Origin: Rickettsiales bacterium
Lineage (GTDB): Bacteria > Bacteroidota > Bacteroidia > Cytophagales > Cyclobacteriaceae
Assembly (NCBI GenBank): GCA_002729235.1
Contig: PBTY01000022.1
Span: 1 to 64,000 of the forward strand
Direction: 5' to 3'
Length of the DNA: 64,000 nt
The translations under genes were made by a program, and so were the position numbers. The notes beneath the pieces are model-generated. The model was not told where the DNA came from, did not search any database, and worked only from the letters and a program-made list of their open reading frames with translations. Positions 62,098-64,000 of this stretch are shown here, one piece after another; the stretch's first letter is position 1, and each line of letters begins with the position of its first letter.

Positions 62098-64000
62098 AAT
62101 TAAGATAACTGTCTTCATACTTCTTCTAACTGTGACTGTTTTTGGGTTGTACGCCCAGCAGTCACAGCGGAAGAAAATCAACATCGACAAGGGATGGAAA
62201 TTTGCTCTGGGTCATGCATCAGATCCAGTAAGGGATTTTAACTATGGTATAGCTAATGTCTTTGCAAAGTCAGGTAAGACAGAGGACACTCCAATGAATA
62301 AGGATTTTGTGGATTCTACCTGGAGGGTATTGAATTTACCTCATGATTGGGCAGTAGAGTTGCCATTTGTAGAAGTGGATAACTTCGATGTACAGTCTCA
62401 TGGATATAAGCCTGTAGGTGGATTATTCCCAGAGACGAGTGTCGGATGGTATAGAAAGGAGCTCTCTTTTGCAAAGGCTGATTCAGGTGCGCATTACGCT
62501 GTAACGTTTGATGGTATCTTCAGAGATGCTCAAGTATGGCTGAATGGTTTCTATCTGGGAAATAATGAAAGCGGTTACATGGGAGTGACCTATGATATCA
62601 CCGATTACATCACATTTGGTGAAACTAATTATCTAGTGGTTCGAGCAGATGCCACACAATATGAAGGCTGGTTTTATGAAGGAGCTGGTATCTATCGCCA
62701 CGTATGGTTGGAGCAATTCAATAATTTGCACTTCAATAATGATGGAGGGGTGTTTGTTTATACTGAATTGTCTGATGAGAGTGCTACAGTTTTTGTGGAA
62801 ACAGAAGTTGTCAATGAAACGCTAACTAATACGGCAGGTGAAGTGTATGTAGCAATCCTTGATAGGGAAGGAAGAGAAATAATCAAGTCAGCATCTAAGA
62901 CTTTTGATATTGCAGTTAATCAGAAAAGCTCTAAAAAATTTAGCCTAACATTAGAAAAGCCTAACCTATGGGATTTAGAAAATCCGTATCTGTATCGGGT
63001 CAAGGCGGTTTTAGTGTCACAGGGTATTCTTATCGACGAGCAAATTGAAAAATTTGGGGTGCGTTCCATTGAAATTGACACAAAGAGAGGAGTTCTACTA
63101 AATGGAAATCCAATCAAAATTCAAGGAACTAACAATCACCAGGATCATGCTGGAGTAGGCAGTGCATTGCCGGATTATCTACAGTATTATCGGATCAAGT
63201 TGCTCAAAGAAATGGGCTCTAATGCGTACCGTGCAAGCCACAATCCTCCAACTCCGGAATTGTTAGAAGCATGCGATAGTCTTGGGATGCTGGTACTGGA
63301 TGAAACAAGATTGCTTAATAGTAGTCCAGAGCATATGGATCAGTTTGAGAAATTGATTCGTCGAGATAGAAATCATCCTTCGGTTTTTATGTGGTGTATA
63401 GGTAACGAGGAGGGTTGGATACAGCAGACAAGTGTTGGTAAACGATTAGCATTAACAATGTTGGCCAAGCAGCAGGAGTTAGACCCAACCAGAACAAGTA
63501 CTTATGCCGCTGACCTGGCCAATGTATATAATGGAATCAACACCGTGATACCTATTAGAGGGTTTAATTATCGTGAGTTTGGCATGGTACCCTATCACAA
63601 AGATCATCCTAACCAACCGGTTATAGGAACTGAGATGGGAAGTACGGTAACTACCAGGGGGATTTACCAGGTAGACAGTGTTAAAGGTTACCTACCTGAT
63701 CAGGATATGAGTCATCCTTGGTGGGCATCTCTAGCTGAAGACTGGTGGCCAATTGCCGCTGACAATGATTGGTTGCTTGGTGGGTTTATTTGGACTGGAT
63801 TTGATTATCGTGGAGAACCAACTCCGTTTAGCTGGCCAAATGTGAATTCCCATTTTGGTGTGATGGACGTTTGTGGTTTCCCTAAGAACCTTTACTACTA
63901 CTACCAATCATGGTGGTCTAAAGAAGATGTGCTACACATCTCTCCACATTGGAACTGGACTGGAAAAGAAGGAGAGAAAATAGATGTATGGGTGAATAGC
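62090..64000 (+). CDS. GH2 family beta-galactosidase, 3' end outside the window
   Basis: 637 codons are visible and the frame is open at the right edge. Start ATG 62090 lies inside the GH53 stop region (ATGAATAG, 8-base overlap). The signal peptide ends GLYAQ. The sugar-binding domain (about 30-200: KINIDKGWKF, LNLPHDWAVE, GWYRKELSF, YEGAGIYRHVWL), the Ig-like domain and the barrel (GTNNHQDHAGVG, NAYRASHNPPTPELLEACD) are in order. The acid/base Glu sits in WCIGNEEGW (E440) and the nucleophile in VIGTEMGS (E515). Most GH2 enzymes of this length are beta-galactosidases, which fits the galactan locus. Confidence 0.93.
   Translation, partial: MNRIKITVFILLLTVTVFGLYAQQSQRKKINIDKGWKFALGHASDPVRDFNYGIANVFAKSGKTEDTPMNKDFVDSTWRVLNLPHDWAVELPFVEVDNFDVQSHGYKPVGGLFPETSVGWYRKELSFAKADSGAHYAVTFDGIFRDAQVWLNGFYLGNNESGYMGVTYDITDYITFGETNYLVVRADATQYEGWFYEGAGIYRHVWLEQFNNLHFNNDGGVFVYTELSDESATVFVETEVVNETLTNTAGEVYVAILDREGREIIKSASKTFDIAVNQKSSKKFSLTLEKPNLWDLENPYLYRVKAVLVSQGILIDEQIEKFGVRSIEIDTKRGVLLNGNPIKIQGTNNHQDHAGVGSALPDYLQYYRIKLLKEMGSNAYRASHNPPTPELLEACDSLGMLVLDETRLLNSSPEHMDQFEKLIRRDRNHPSVFMWCIGNEEGWIQQTSVGKRLALTMLAKQQELDPTRTSTYAADLANVYNGINTVIPIRGFNYREFGMVPYHKDHPNQPVIGTEMGSTVTTRGIYQVDSVKGYLPDQDMSHPWWASLAEDWWPIAADNDWLLGGFIWTGFDYRGEPTPFSWPNVNSHFGVMDVCGFPKNLYYYYQSWWSKEDVLHISPHWNWTGKEGEKIDVWVNS

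Overview
The window looks like a chromosome segment of a Bacteroidota, probably a marine or soil member of the order Cytophagales (inference). The signs are SusC/SusD pairs, a hybrid two-component regulator, C-terminal type IX secretion (T9SS) sorting domains, Bacteroidota-type TAnnTTTG promoter elements, few Shine-Dalgarno sequences, moderate GC content and a Bacteroidota-type two-motif DnaJ. No phage, insertion sequence, CRISPR array or rRNA was seen.

1-11.9 kb is mostly housekeeping: the 3' part of obg, grpE-dnaJ, a YhhN membrane protein, an MFS transporter, prfB with an intact programmed +1 frameshift site, a ferritin-like DUF892 protein, a CBS protein, ilvE, a PduO-type cobalamin adenosyltransferase, a LolD/MacB-type ATPase, an SDR enzyme and an alkyltransferase-like protein that lacks the reactive cysteine.

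11.9-18.7 kb, on the minus strand, is a curli (type VIII secretion) locus in the order csgE-csgF-csgG-PD40 lipoprotein-Fnr-type regulator, then a very long curlin and a CsgB-like minor curlin. CsgG carries an extra C-terminal domain that looks like an outer-membrane barrel. The regulator has FNR-like cysteines and an E-SR recognition helix. A perfect TTGAT-N4-ATCAA site, inside a four-half-site array with an 11-bp period, lies upstream of the curlin gene. I consider this the most interesting system in the window.

18.8-21.4 kb holds a sodium:solute symporter, clpS, recR and a small membrane protein. 21.4-41.3 kb is a beta-glucan utilisation locus: a membrane-spanning propeller/LuxR-type regulator, GH5, GH128, SusC, SusD, a surface glycan-binding lipoprotein, GH3, GH30 and a second GH5. 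The two main promoters share a TAnnTTTG element about 80 bp downstream of TGAAGTAGT, which suggests joint control.

41.4-50.3 kb contains a STAS-like protein, an oxidoreductase, tRNA-Ser(UGA) with a nearby broken copy of its 3' half, DUF4235 and BrkB-type membrane proteins, and a LytS/LytTR pair divergent from a TonB-dependent receptor, with a 21-bp-period direct repeat between them. 50.3-64 kb is a second polysaccharide locus, predicted to use beta-1,4-galactan: a hybrid two-component regulator, SusC, SusD, a SusE/F-like protein with four repeats, a GH53 endo-galactanase and a GH2 enzyme cut by the window edge.
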